A stretch of DNA of 34,107 nt, taken from the NCBI GenBank assembly GCA_001556025.1, contig LSIB01000102.1:1-34107 (forward strand). The letters run 5' to 3'. Source of the DNA: Rhizobiales bacterium CCH3-A5. GTDB taxonomy: Bacteria > Pseudomonadota > Alphaproteobacteria > Rhizobiales > Beijerinckiaceae. The first letter of the stretch is position 1, and each line of letters begins with the position of its first letter. A program made the translations under genes and the position numbers. Below are positions 8,033-15,615 of the stretch, in pieces. The notes below the pieces were generated by a model that was not told the DNA's origin, searched no databases, and was given only the letters and a program-made list of their open reading frames with translations.

Positions 8033-8988
8033 GCCGGCTTCACCGGCGGGGTGCCGTGGGTGTGGAAGCTCTCGATCGTCTTCAGCCCCCAGGCCTGGCC
8101 CTTCTTCCGCTCGGTCTCCGTCCAGGTCACGGTCTGCCAGTCGGGATCGAGGATCAGGCGCGCGCCGGCATTGGCGATCTCGATGCGGTTGCCGGCCGGC
8201 TCGTAGACATAGAGGAAGAAGGTCTGCTGGACCGCGTGCTTGTGCGGGCCGGTTTCGATATGGACGCCATTCTCCAGGAAGATGTCGGCCGCCTGCAGTA
8301 CATGCTCGCGCTGGTCGGCGGCATAGGTCAGGTGGTGGAAGCGCCCGGCCGTCCCGGTGTAGTCGCGCGTATAGGCGATGTCGTAGCTCTTGTTGTTGAC
8401 GGTGAACCAGCAGCCGCCGACCTCGCCCGAATCCAGCACGATCTGCTCGGTGACGCGGCTGCCGAGCGCTTTCGGCAGGAAATCCCGGATCGCCGCGACG
8501 TCGCGCGCCAGCAGGTTGACGTGATCGAGCCGGCGCACGGCGCAGCCCCGGCCATGGTTGCGCTGGGGCTGGTTCTTCAGCGCGGGCTTTTCATGCAGCG
8601 GTGCGACGTATTTGTTCGTGTCGAAATAGATTTCGAAGACATGGTCGTCCGGATCGCGGAAGCGAAAAGCACGGCCATGGCCGAGATCGCCCTCGACCCA
8701 GCCGATGCCGGCGCCCATCGCCTCGATCGCCGCCACCCGTCGTATCAGCGCCTGCTCGCTCGTCGCGCGATAGCCGATATGCCCGACGCCGGTGGTCTTC
8801 GACGCCGTCAGTTTCAGCGTGTGGAACTCATAATCATCCCAGGCGCGCAGATAGACGCTGTCGCCCTCGCGGCCGCTCTCGGTCAGCCCGTAGATGTTAA
8901 CGAAGAAGTCGAGGCTGGCCTCTGGCTTGTCGGTGAAGAGCTCGACATGGGCGAGATGGGCGATGTCGTGGCAGGGTTCGGGCGTCAT
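8029..8988 (-). CDS. VOC-family type I extradiol dioxygenase (XylE/HPCD-like)
   Basis: A 319-residue two-domain vicinal-oxygen-chelate ring-cleaving dioxygenase. The Fe(II) ligands of the C-terminal domain are visible as His156 (RLDHVNLL), His219 (RFHHLTY) and Glu270 (EPAGNRIEI), with spacing close to catechol 2,3-dioxygenase XylE (153/214/265, from memory). His251 and Tyr260 match XylE His246 and Tyr255. The place of the second-sphere acid/base His199 (KAHDVAF in XylE) holds Tyr202 (KSYDIAY). It is the last gene of the galD-galB-galC operon, 6 bases after galC. It is thus the obvious candidate to open the ring whose product enters the 4-oxalomesaconate route, in place of the LigB-type GalA. 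Substrate is inferred to be gallate or a related trihydroxy/methoxy acid; catechol-type substrates are possible. Confidence 0.88.
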   Translation of the reverse strand: MTPEPCHDIAHLAHVELFTDKPEASLDFFVNIYGLTESGREGDSVYLRAWDDYEFHTLKLTASKTTGVGHIGYRATSEQALIRRVAAIEAMGAGIGWVEGDLGHGRAFRFRDPDDHVFEIYFDTNKYVAPLHEKPALKNQPQRNHGRGCAVRRLDHVNLLARDVAAIRDFLPKALGSRVTEQIVLDSGEVGGCWFTVNNKSYDIAYTRDYTGTAGRFHHLTYAADQREHVLQAADIFLENGVHIETGPHKHAVQQTFFLYVYEPAGNRIEIANAGARLILDPDWQTVTWTETERKKGQAWGLKTIESFHTHGTPPVKPA

Positions 8989-8994
8989 CTGCGC

Positions 8995-9684
8995 TCAGCC
9001 TTCCGGATCGTCGCGGTAGACGAGGCCGGCCTTCGCCAGCCCTTCGCGCATCTTGTAGAGATCGAGCCCGAGTTCGCCCGCCGCCAGCTTGCGGCGCTTG
9101 TCCTCTTCGTTCGCCTCGCGCTTGGCGCCGGCCTCGGCGACGCTCGCGGCCTCCAGACGCGGCACGACGACGACGCCGTCATCGTCGGCGACGATCACAT
9201 CGCCGGGATGGACCAGCGCGCCGGCGCAGACGACCGGCACATTGACGCTGCCCAATGTGGCCTTGACCGTGCCCTTGGCCGAGATCGCCCGCGACCAGAC
9301 CGGGAAACCCATCTGCGTCAGGTCGCGGATATCGCGCACGCCTGCGTCGATGACGAGGCCCAGGCCCCCGCGCGCCATCACCGAGGTCGCCAGCAGGTCG
9401 CCGAACATGCCGTCGCTGTTGTCGGCCGTGCAGGCGACGACGAGGATGTCGCCCTCCCTCATCTGCTCGATCGCGACATGGATCATCCAGTTGTCGCCCG
9501 GCTGTGCTAGCACGGTAACGGCGGTGCCGGCGATGCGCGCGCCGGCATAGATCGGCCGCAGATAGGGCTTCATCAGGCCGGATCGCCCCATCGCCTCATG
9601 GGCGGTCGAAACGCCGAAGCCGGCGAGCGCCGCAATGTCGCCCGCTGCTGCACGCTTGTTGGTGCGAATGACGGTCGGGGTCAT
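8995..9684 (-). CDS. galC: 4-carboxy-4-hydroxy-2-oxoadipate aldolase/oxaloacetate decarboxylase
   Basis: A 229-residue class II pyruvate aldolase of the RraA-like fold (LigK/ProA/GalC group), the usual length. The active-site loop [13 protein letters not shown] is followed by the GVRD motif with Arg117-Asp118 in [10 protein letters not shown]. It cleaves 4-carboxy-4-hydroxy-2-oxoadipate to pyruvate and oxaloacetate with a divalent metal, the last step of the gallate and protocatechuate 4,5-cleavage routes. ATG 9684 overlaps the galB stop by 4 bases (ATGA), implying translational coupling, and this decides the start against the longer open frame. The dioxygenase gene follows after 6 bases. Confidence 0.92.
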   Translation of the reverse strand: MTPTVIRTNKRAAAGDIAALAGFGVSTAHEAMGRSGLMKPYLRPIYAGARIAGTAVTVLAQPGDNWMIHVAIEQMREGDILVVACTADNSDGMFGDLLATSVMARGGLGLVIDAGVRDIRDLTQMGFPVWSRAISAKGTVKATLGSVNVPVVCAGALVHPGDVIVADDDGVVVVPRLEAASVAEAGAKREANEEDKRRKLAAGELGLDLYKMREGLAKAGLVYRDDPEG

Positions 9685-10418
9685 GCCAGCGTCTCCAGAG
9701 CTTCGGGGAAGAGGCGCTGATAGGCCTCGCCATAGGTCATGGCCTTGCCGGAATTGCGCCCGCCCTGCATGCCGCGGTTGAGCGCGACGCGCTCGTAATA
9801 GGCCCAGAGATGCTTTTGCGCAGCGAGGATCTCGAAAGCCTTGCGCTTCGCCTCCCAGACCTCGTCGATGTTGAGGATGACGTTGGGCCTGAAGTTGCAT
9901 TGTTCGGGCTGGTGCGGCTCGAACAGGAAGAGCGGCGGCGCGGCATAGGCCCGCTCGGGATCGGGCTTGTGGCCGGCGGCCTGGGCAATGATCCGCGCTT
10001 CCTGTGCGAAGCGCGTCGCCTCGGGATGGTCGACGTTGTAGGGGTCTTCCAGCGCATGCGTCAGGACGAAGCTGGGGTTCAGCTCGTGGAAGATGTCGAT
10101 CGCCCGGTCGAGCATCGCCTCCGTGGTCCGCAGCGGATAGTCGCCTGCGTCCATGAACTCGATCTCGGCACCGAGCATGTCGGCCGCGGCCTGCGCTTCC
10201 TCGCGGCGCTGCGCCTTGACGTCCTCCATCCTCACACCCGCCTTCTTCCAGGCGAACTGGCTTTCGCCACGCTCGCCATAGGACAGGCACAGGATCTTTA
10301 CGCGGAACCCGCGTTTCGCATGCAGCGCGATCGCGCCGCCGGCGCGCCAGACGAAATCGCCGGGATGGGCGGTGATCACCAGCCCCGTCTTTTGCAGGCT
10401 CGACATCGGCTCGGACAT
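9681..10418 (-). CDS. galB: 4-oxalomesaconate hydratase, PIG-L/LmbE-like
   Basis: A 245-residue PIG-L-fold metalloprotein. The metal motif is [16 protein letters not shown] (His18, Asp21) instead of the AHPDDE of deacetylases, and the third ligand is probably His131 in NVDHPEA. The [11 protein letters not shown] variant is what I remember of Pseudomonas putida GalB, which hydrates 4-oxalomesaconate to 4-carboxy-4-hydroxy-2-oxoadipate, so the gene was named on both sequence and context (galD before, galC after). A generic PIG-L deacetylase is the less likely alternative. The start may be ATG 10418 or the in-frame ATG 10406; an AGAGG lies directly before 10418, which is close for that start and about 12 bases from the second. 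Confidence 0.88.
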   Translation of the reverse strand: MSEPMSSLQKTGLVITAHPGDFVWRAGGAIALHAKRGFRVKILCLSYGERGESQFAWKKAGVRMEDVKAQRREEAQAAADMLGAEIEFMDAGDYPLRTTEAMLDRAIDIFHELNPSFVLTHALEDPYNVDHPEATRFAQEARIIAQAAGHKPDPERAYAAPPLFLFEPHQPEQCNFRPNVILNIDEVWEAKRKAFEILAAQKHLWAYYERVALNRGMQGGRNSGKAMTYGEAYQRLFPEALETLA

Positions 10419-10433
10419 CCTCTTTCAAAACAC

Positions 10434-11540
10434 CTATTCGGCGGCGCGCAGCGTGTCGGCGCGCAGAACGCGGGCCGGCACGAAGGCATGGCCGTCCATC
10501 AGGATGCGGGCGGTGCGCAGCAGGCCTGCACGCTCGACCACGGGCTGCTCGGCCGTGCCGCCGACCGTCAGCCGCACGGTGAACTCGCCGGTGGGGTGCT
10601 CGACCGATATCGAACGCTCGCGGCCCTCCGGCATCGTCACCACCGATGCCGCCGGCGAGCCGGGCAAGGCGGCGGCGGTCGCAACCGTGACCGCCGCGAA
10701 GACGCCGATCGAGGCATGGCATTCATGTGGGATGAAGCTGCGCGTCGCGATCGCGCCGCCCGCGACGGGGGCAGCGACCAGCGCGATCTTGGGCACGACC
10801 TTGCCCGAGACATCGCCGAGATTCATCAGTGGGCCGGCGGCGAGCCTGATCCGCTCGATGCGGGCCTTGAGCCCGGCATCCTTGTCCAGTTGCTCGCGCG
10901 GCTCGTAGCCGGTGCGCCCGACATCGCTGGCGCGCAGCACGATGACGGGCATGCCGTTGTCGATCAGCGTGCAGGCCACGCCATCGACGATGTCGACCGC
11001 GTTGCCGGTCGGCAGTAGCGCGCCGCAGACCGATCCTTCTGTCCCCAGAAAGCCGATCGCGATCGGCGCGGAGGTTCCGGGCACGCCGTCGATGCGAGCC
11101 TCGCCTTCGACGGCAGCCTGCCCTCCCCCGGTCTCAATCACGAGATCGGCGATGGTGCCGGTGTTGAGGGTGCGGACCCGGACAGTGGTCGAAGCGCCCG
11201 TCACGGCGACCAAACCGCGCGCGATGGCGAAGGGCCCGACGCCGGCGAGAATGTTGCCGCAGTTGGGCGTAGTATCGACGGTGGCGGTCTCGATCCCGAC
11301 CTGCGCGAACAGAAAGTCGATATCGCAACCGGCCAGCGTCGACACCGATACGATCGCGACCTTGCTGGTCAGCGGATGCGCGCCGCCGAGTCCATCGACC
11401 TGGCGCTTGTCGGGCGAGCCCATCAGCGCGAGCAGGACGGCGTCGCGCGCCGCGGGCTGCGCCGGCAGATCGCTCGCCAGAAAATACGCGCCCTTGGAGG
11501 TGCCGCCGCGGATCAGCATGCAGGGTATGGCAGTTTGCAT
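10434..11540 (-). CDS. galD: 4-oxalomesaconate tautomerase, PrpF family
   Basis: A 368-residue protein of the PrpF/DapF-like isomerase fold. It opens with the family mark [15 protein letters not shown] and continues with [23 protein letters not shown] and [13 protein letters not shown]. GalD converts the keto and enol forms of 4-oxalomesaconate before hydration by GalB. It is first in the galD-galB-galC-dioxygenase operon; galB follows after 15 bases. ATG 11540 is chosen because it starts at the family N-terminus and has GGGAGG 10 bases upstream; the longer frame to 11612 is low in similarity. A related PrpF-type aconitate isomerase is excluded mainly by context. Confidence 0.88.
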   Translation of the reverse strand: MQTAIPCMLIRGGTSKGAYFLASDLPAQPAARDAVLLALMGSPDKRQVDGLGGAHPLTSKVAIVSVSTLAGCDIDFLFAQVGIETATVDTTPNCGNILAGVGPFAIARGLVAVTGASTTVRVRTLNTGTIADLVIETGGGQAAVEGEARIDGVPGTSAPIAIGFLGTEGSVCGALLPTGNAVDIVDGVACTLIDNGMPVIVLRASDVGRTGYEPREQLDKDAGLKARIERIRLAAGPLMNLGDVSGKVVPKIALVAAPVAGGAIATRSFIPHECHASIGVFAAVTVATAAALPGSPAASVVTMPEGRERSISVEHPTGEFTVRLTVGGTAEQPVVERAGLLRTARILMDGHAFVPARVLRADTLRAAE

Positions 11541-11629
11541 CGGGCCTGGCCTCCCGCCGTGCTGGTGGCGCGGATCATCAGGACGGCGCTGACTCCACGG
11601 CGATCCTTTCATGACAGGATGGCCGCGAA

Positions 11630-11643
11630 TGATTGTGCAATCA
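11630..11643. promoter_or_regulatory. Candidate operator upstream of the gal operon
   Basis: TGATTG-TG-CAATCA is a perfect inverted repeat with 6-base arms, about 90 bases upstream of galD in the 421-base gap 11541-11961. Such short palindromes are typical of GntR-, MarR- or IclR-type operators, but no matching regulator gene is in the window, so the link is inference. Confidence 0.35.
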
Positions 11644-11644
11644 A

Positions 11645-11785
11645 ATGATCAGTTTGAAGCGATTGCTGAGCGCGATGCAGGATTTGGTGCTTGCAGCATG
11701 GGATCTCGACGAGGTGTTCTCGACCATCCCCGGTGAGCAGGCGTTCCAGAAGCCCGATCCGGCCTGCCCGTTGGTCAATGGCTGA
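11645..11785 (+). CDS. Possible small ORF, 46 residues, unrecognised
   Basis: An ATG-initiated frame (MISLKRLLSAMQDLVLAAWD...) ending with TGA at 11783. I recognise no family and see no convincing ribosome binding site. It sits between the candidate gal operator and the inverted-ended element, and may be chance or a gene remnant. Confidence 0.15.
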   Translation: MISLKRLLSAMQDLVLAAWDLDEVFSTIPGEQAFQKPDPACPLVNG

Positions 11786-11791
11786 GTTGAC

Positions 11792-11940
11792 CCTTCTCCA
11801 CCCGGGGGAGACAGTGGCAGCGTGCAGCGCCGACGGATCAGGGTCGTGCTGAACCAAGACCCGCCAGACCGTCTTCGCGCCTTTACTTCCCTCATCGGAC
11901 CCGGTTTCGCCGGGCCACCTTCTCCCCCGAGTGGAGAAGG
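11792..11940. repeat. 149-bp intergenic palindromic element with terminal inverted repeats
   Basis: The ends CCTTCTCCACCCGGGGGAGA (11792-11811) and the reverse complement of 11921-11940 match at 19 of 20 bases. An inner hairpin CCCGG-TTTCG-CCGGG lies at 11900-11914. The right half (CTCATCGGACCCGG...CACCTTCTCCC) resembles the abundant intergenic mosaic repeats of Hyphomicrobiales. It codes for nothing and ends 21 bases before the MDR gene, so it also lies in that gene's leader or promoter region. Confidence 0.75.
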
Positions 11941-11961
11941 AAGCTGCCGCAGGAGCCCGCC

Positions 11962-12978
11962 ATGACCAACCGCCAATGGCGCCTCGCCTCGCATCCGCGC
12001 GGCGCGCCCGATCTCGAGACGTGGTCGTTGCACGAGGCGCCGATGCCCGAGCCCGGCCCCGGCCAGATCCTGATCCGGACGCAATGGCTCTCGCTCGACC
12101 CTTATATGCGCGGGCGGATCAGCCCGTCCGCCAACTATGCCAAGGGCGTCTCGGTCGGCGAGGTGATGCAGGGCGGCGGCGTCGGCGAGGTCGTGGCGTC
12201 GAACCATCCCGACTGGAAGCCGGGCGACATTGCAGAGGCGATGAATGTCGGATGGCAGGAGCACGCCGTGCTGACGCCGGACCTTCCGGGCGCGGCGAAG
12301 GTGAACAGGGTCGATCCGGCGCTGGCTCCGCCGCAGGCGACGCTCGCCTGGCTCGGGATGCCGGGGCTGACGGCCTATGTCGGCACGCTGGAGATCGGCC
12401 GGCCGAAGCCCGGCGACACGATGGTCGTCTCGGCGGCGTCAGGCGCGGTCGGGCAGATCGTGGGGCAGATCGGCAAGCTCTGCGGCGCGCGCGTCATCGG
12501 CATCGCCGGCTCCGACGAGAAGCTCGCCTGGTGCCGCTCGGTCGGCTTCGACGAGACGATCAACTACAAGACCACCAACGACATGGCGGGCGCGATCGCG
12601 GCGCTGGCCCCGCAGGGCGTCAACGTCTTCTTCGACAACACCGGCGGGCCGATCCATGACGCAGTGCTGCGCAACCTTGCTGTCGCGGCGCGCGTCGTGA
12701 TCTGCGGCCGGATCGCGCTGGCCAATGATTTCGAGCAGGAGGACATCGGCTTGCGCGCCTCCTCGCGGCTGATCGTGACGCGGGCGATGATCCAGGGCCT
12801 CGTCGTCTTCGACTGGTGGCACAAGCGCGAGGAGGCGATGGCGCGGCTGGCCGCATGGCATCGCGAAGGCAGGCTGGTCACGAGGGAAGATGTACTCGAC
12901 GGCTTCGAGCGTGTGCCCGAGGCCTTTTTGCGCATGATGGCGGGGCGCAATTCCGGCAAGCAGCTCGTGCGGCTTTGA
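11962..12978 (+). CDS. NADP-dependent MDR oxidoreductase (prostaglandin reductase/CurA type)
   Basis: A 338-residue zinc-free medium-chain reductase. The N-terminal GroES-like part has the family mark WLSLDPYMRGR, and the nucleotide-binding part carries VVSAASGAVGQIVGQIGK near residue 155. The C-terminus RMMAGRNSGKQLVRL is typical of the CurA/leukotriene B4 12-hydroxydehydrogenase group, which reduces enone double bonds with NADPH in the cytosol. AGGAG at 11951-11955 sits 6 bases before ATG. It appears to be transcribed alone, directly downstream of the palindromic element. Confidence 0.93.
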   Translation: MTNRQWRLASHPRGAPDLETWSLHEAPMPEPGPGQILIRTQWLSLDPYMRGRISPSANYAKGVSVGEVMQGGGVGEVVASNHPDWKPGDIAEAMNVGWQEHAVLTPDLPGAAKVNRVDPALAPPQATLAWLGMPGLTAYVGTLEIGRPKPGDTMVVSAASGAVGQIVGQIGKLCGARVIGIAGSDEKLAWCRSVGFDETINYKTTNDMAGAIAALAPQGVNVFFDNTGGPIHDAVLRNLAVAARVVICGRIALANDFEQEDIGLRASSRLIVTRAMIQGLVVFDWWHKREEAMARLAAWHREGRLVTREDVLDGFERVPEAFLRMMAGRNSGKQLVRL

Positions 12979-13145
12979 GCGCGGCGCCCGCCGGCGAGGC
13001 GCTGCGGCTCATCCGTCCGCAGGGCGACTGGAACGACTGGACGCCGGGTCTGCGCCATGCGCCGGCGCATCTGGGCGAGCATACCGCGCAAGTGCTCGCG
13101 CCGCTTGGCGATGCCGGCGCCTCAATTGCTCTTGCCATTGCATCA
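12978..13145 (+). pseudogene. Possible C-terminal remnant of a CaiB/BaiF CoA-transferase
   Basis: Directly after the MDR stop, one frame reads ...LRHAPAHLGEHTAQVLAPLGDAGA..., like the C-terminus of class III CoA-transferases (compare HNDEILAELGYDEAAIAAL of the intact copy at 6045-7238). There is no N-terminal part, start or catalytic domain. It is probably a decayed or deleted gene; chance resemblance is possible because the match is short. Confidence 0.35.
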
Positions 13146-13366
13146 TGCCGACGGTCGGGGCCGCAGAGAAGGCGGCCGCCCGTGTGATCGTTGCAGCGAA
13201 GGCCGTATCGGGTTCGTCCGAACCGACCCCGAAACCTCACCAGGATGCGCTCGACCCGCGAACGGACCATGCGCCGGCGAAGACGGCGCGAAATCCAAGG
13301 TTGACGGGTCGTCGCGATCACAGGGCGCAAACACACCCGGTCGCCGCGCCTGCCGGCGGGGCCCGG
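13146..13366. other. Intergenic stretch with no recognisable gene
   Basis: With the preceding remnant this makes a 388-base gap between the MDR and BLUF genes. Arg-rich frames are open on both strands, as expected at this GC content, but none has a family signature or ribosome binding site. I see no RNA gene or insertion-sequence end. Confidence 0.5.
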
Positions 13367-13813
13367 TCAACTGGGGCGCGAGATGGTGTGGACGCACTGA
13401 AGAGCGCTGGCGAGCTCGACCGCAGCCGAGATCGACAGCTTCGTCCAATCCATCTGTCCGACGAAGCCGTGGTCGCGGAAGATGTGGTCTTGCTGGAGCG
13501 AGCGAAGATAACCGTCCATCCCCCATGAGCCGAAGCGCCGTTTGGCGACGTGTTGCGATCCGATGATCGTGACATCGCGATGCCGCGGATCTCTCTCGAT
13601 CCGGACATAGGTCGCCAGCACGGAGAGCTGGTCGCCCTCGAGAATCTGTACGAACGCCGATCCGTCGAAGATGAGATAGCCAGTGATCCCCGAGCGAGCA
13701 TTGTTGCGACAGGACGCATCGACAATCTCGCGCAGCATCTCCATCGGGTCGTCGACCCTCGATGCGTTCAACGAGGATGCGTAGGCGAACTGGAAAACAA
13801 GCGGCTCGGACAT
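13367..13813 (-). CDS. BLUF-domain blue-light sensor, short stand-alone form
   Basis: A 148-residue single-domain FAD photoreceptor. BLUF marks in order are the flavin-contact Tyr in FQFAYASSL, CRNNARSGITGYLIF with the conserved Asn, FVQILEGD with the key Gln, IERDPRHRDVTIIG, and FGSWGM with the semi-conserved Trp and Met. About 45 residues follow, enough for the capping helices but no output domain, so it must signal through a partner protein. ATG 13813 begins at the domain; an in-frame ATG at 13846 and an open frame to 13984 exist. It lies 271 bases downstream of mntH on the same strand. No cyclase, EAL or regulator partner is adjacent. Confidence 0.88.
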   Translation of the reverse strand: MSEPLVFQFAYASSLNASRVDDPMEMLREIVDASCRNNARSGITGYLIFDGSAFVQILEGDQLSVLATYVRIERDPRHRDVTIIGSQHVAKRRFGSWGMDGYLRSLQQDHIFRDHGFVGQMDWTKLSISAAVELASALQCVHTISRPS

Positions 13814-14084
13814 CGATTCAGCGGCTTGACACAGGAGGTGACGCATCGACACGACGACGGCTACGTTCCCCGAGGGTCTCACGCTCAGGCGACCCTCGAC
13901 CGGTCCCGTTGGAAGCATGTCAATTTTGCCGTCTGCGATCAAGCGCTGGACCTTGGCGCGACGGCAGATCGGCCGGTCCGTCACCCTTCAGCCGCCTCGC
14001 GGAATGCTCCCACCATCCTGCAATCCATATGGAGGTCGCGCATCTGCGCCGACGCTTCGATGTGACGCGCGGCTGGACAAAGCG

Positions 14085-15437
14085 CTAGCGCGTCATCAGC
14101 GAATACATCAGCAATCCGTTCATCAACAAAAGAACCGCAACGATCGCGGTCACGATCGCCAGGTGCCACCCCCCAACCCTCATCTCGCCCATGATCCGTC
14201 TGGATCGGCAGATCGACAGGAGAGGCACCAGAGCGAAGGGGAGCTGGAGCGCCAGAACGACCTGTGTGGCGACCAGAAGCGCGCCCGCCTTGTCATTGCC
14301 CTGATGGAGCAGGAAGGCGCTGGCCGGCACGATGGCGACCAGCCTGGTCGAGAGCCGCCTCGCCCAGGCGGGTATGCGCCAGCGGATGAAGCCTTCCATG
14401 ACGACCTGGCCGGCCATCGTCGCGGTAAAGCTCGAACTGAGCCCGCAGCACAGCAGGGCGACGGCGAACAGCGTGGGGGCCAGCGGCGACATCAGAGTCA
14501 GCGCGAGCGTGGCATGGATGTCCTCGAGGCTGAGCGCCACCGCGGCCGCGCCCTGCCGATGCAGCGCGGCCGCTGCCAGGATGAGCAGCGAAGCGTTCAC
14601 CAGCAGCGCGAAGCCGAGCGCAATCACCACGTCGATGGTGGCGAAGCGCAGGGCCTCCCGCTTCTCCGCGATCTGTGTGCCATAGGCCCGGGTCTGGACG
14701 ATGGCCGAATGCAGATACAGGTTGTGCGGCATGATCGTCGCCCCGACGATGCCCATGGCGAGATAGAGCATTTCGGGATTGGCGTGGAGCGGCGGAGCGC
14801 TCGCAAGCGCCTCGAAAGCGTGGCTCCAGTTGGGCGCTGCGAGCACGATCTGGTAGCCGAGACTGAACGCGACCACGATCATCAGGGAGATGATGAAGGC
14901 TTCGATCCAGCGAAACCCCTTGCTCTGGAGCCACAGGACGACCAGCACGTCGAGCGCGGTCAGAACGACCCCGACGTCGAAAGGGAGGCGGAACAGGAGG
15001 TTCAGCGCGATCGCGGTTCCGAGAATTTCGGCGACGTCGGTCGCGCAGATCGCGATTTCGGCGGTGATCCACAGCCCGAAGGAGGTGCGTTTGCCGTAGT
15101 GGCTCCGGCAGGCCTGCGCCAGATCCTGTCCCGTCGCGATGGCGAGCCTCGCGCACAGCGACTGCACGAAGATCGCCATGATGCTCGAGACGACGACGAC
15201 CGACAGCAGGACATAGCCGAACTTGATGCCGCTGCCGAGCGCTGTGCCCCAGTTGCCGGGATCCATGTATCCCACCGCAACGAGGTAGCCCGGCCCGAGA
15301 AACGCTACGAAGCGTCGCGTCCACAGTCCACTCTTGGGGACATGAATAGTCCGGTATACTTCGACGAGTGAGTGTTGATTGTCGGGAACGGCGGCCGATG
15401 ACGCGATATCTGAGCTCTGCGATGCGGGATGGTTCAT
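14085..15437 (-). CDS. mntH: NRAMP-family divalent metal (Mn2+/Fe2+) importer
   Basis: A 450-residue inner-membrane transporter with about 11 hydrophobic helices. The two metal-site motifs are intact: YMDPGNWGT in the first helix and GIVGATIMPHNLYLH in the sixth. These Asp-Pro-Gly-Asn and Met-Pro-His motifs bind Mn2+ or Fe2+ and define NRAMP proton-coupled importers. About 43 residues precede the first helix, longer than in E. coli MntH. It is divergent from the response-regulator gene across 178 bases that hold its predicted promoter and two palindromes, which suggests metal-responsive control. Its position 2.5 kb from a giant peroxidase of the Mn-oxidising type is notable. Confidence 0.93.
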   Translation of the reverse strand: MNHPASQSSDIASSAAVPDNQHSLVEVYRTIHVPKSGLWTRRFVAFLGPGYLVAVGYMDPGNWGTALGSGIKFGYVLLSVVVVSSIMAIFVQSLCARLAIATGQDLAQACRSHYGKRTSFGLWITAEIAICATDVAEILGTAIALNLLFRLPFDVGVVLTALDVLVVLWLQSKGFRWIEAFIISLMIVVAFSLGYQIVLAAPNWSHAFEALASAPPLHANPEMLYLAMGIVGATIMPHNLYLHSAIVQTRAYGTQIAEKREALRFATIDVVIALGFALLVNASLLILAAAALHRQGAAAVALSLEDIHATLALTLMSPLAPTLFAVALLCCGLSSSFTATMAGQVVMEGFIRWRIPAWARRLSTRLVAIVPASAFLLHQGNDKAGALLVATQVVLALQLPFALVPLLSICRSRRIMGEMRVGGWHLAIVTAIVAVLLLMNGLLMYSLMTR

Positions 15438-15466
15438 GGTCGGCCGCGCGGAATCTCTCTGAGATC

Positions 15467-15496
15467 ATTCTGTGACGCAGCGAAAGACGATGTCAA
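15467..15496 (-). promoter_or_regulatory. Predicted sigma-70 promoter of mntH
   Basis: Read on the minus strand, a perfect TTGACA (15496-15491) is followed after 18 bases by CAGAAT (15472-15467, 4 of 6 to the -10 consensus). Transcription would start near 15460, about 22 bases before the mntH ATG. Confidence 0.55.
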
Positions 15497-15515
15497 ATTT
15501 GAATGCGCTGCGTCA
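15473..15515. promoter_or_regulatory. Nested inverted repeats over the mntH promoter (candidate operator)
   Basis: TGACGCAGCG (15473-15482) and CGCTGCGTCA (15506-15515) are perfect 10-base inverted repeats. Between them TCAAATTTGA (15493-15502) is a perfect 10-base palindrome. The left arm fills the -35/-10 spacer and the inner palindrome overlaps the -35 box, so a bound protein would block transcription. A Mur- or MntR-type manganese repressor is a guess from the gene controlled. Confidence 0.5.
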
Positions 15516-15615
15516 TCGCGGCACGCATTAACTGCGTGGATTGCGGCGCGTTTACATCCCGTTCCAACTGGTACAAGATAGCCATCAAAATAAGTCTAGG
15601 GGGAAAACAGTTCAA

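Noticed and set aside
7954..9510. A 518-codon plus-strand frame over the dioxygenase and galC
   Set aside because: Both minus-strand genes have catalytic motifs and operon spacing; the plus frame shows only mirror-like composition.
13146..13366. Possible transposase fragment in the Arg-rich frames
   Set aside because: No DDE or HUH motif, inverted ends or target duplication could be found; composition alone explains the frames.
13917..15371. A 484-codon plus-strand frame over mntH
   Set aside because: mntH has clear NRAMP motifs on the minus strand; the plus frame is Gln/His/Arg-rich antisense composition without family features.
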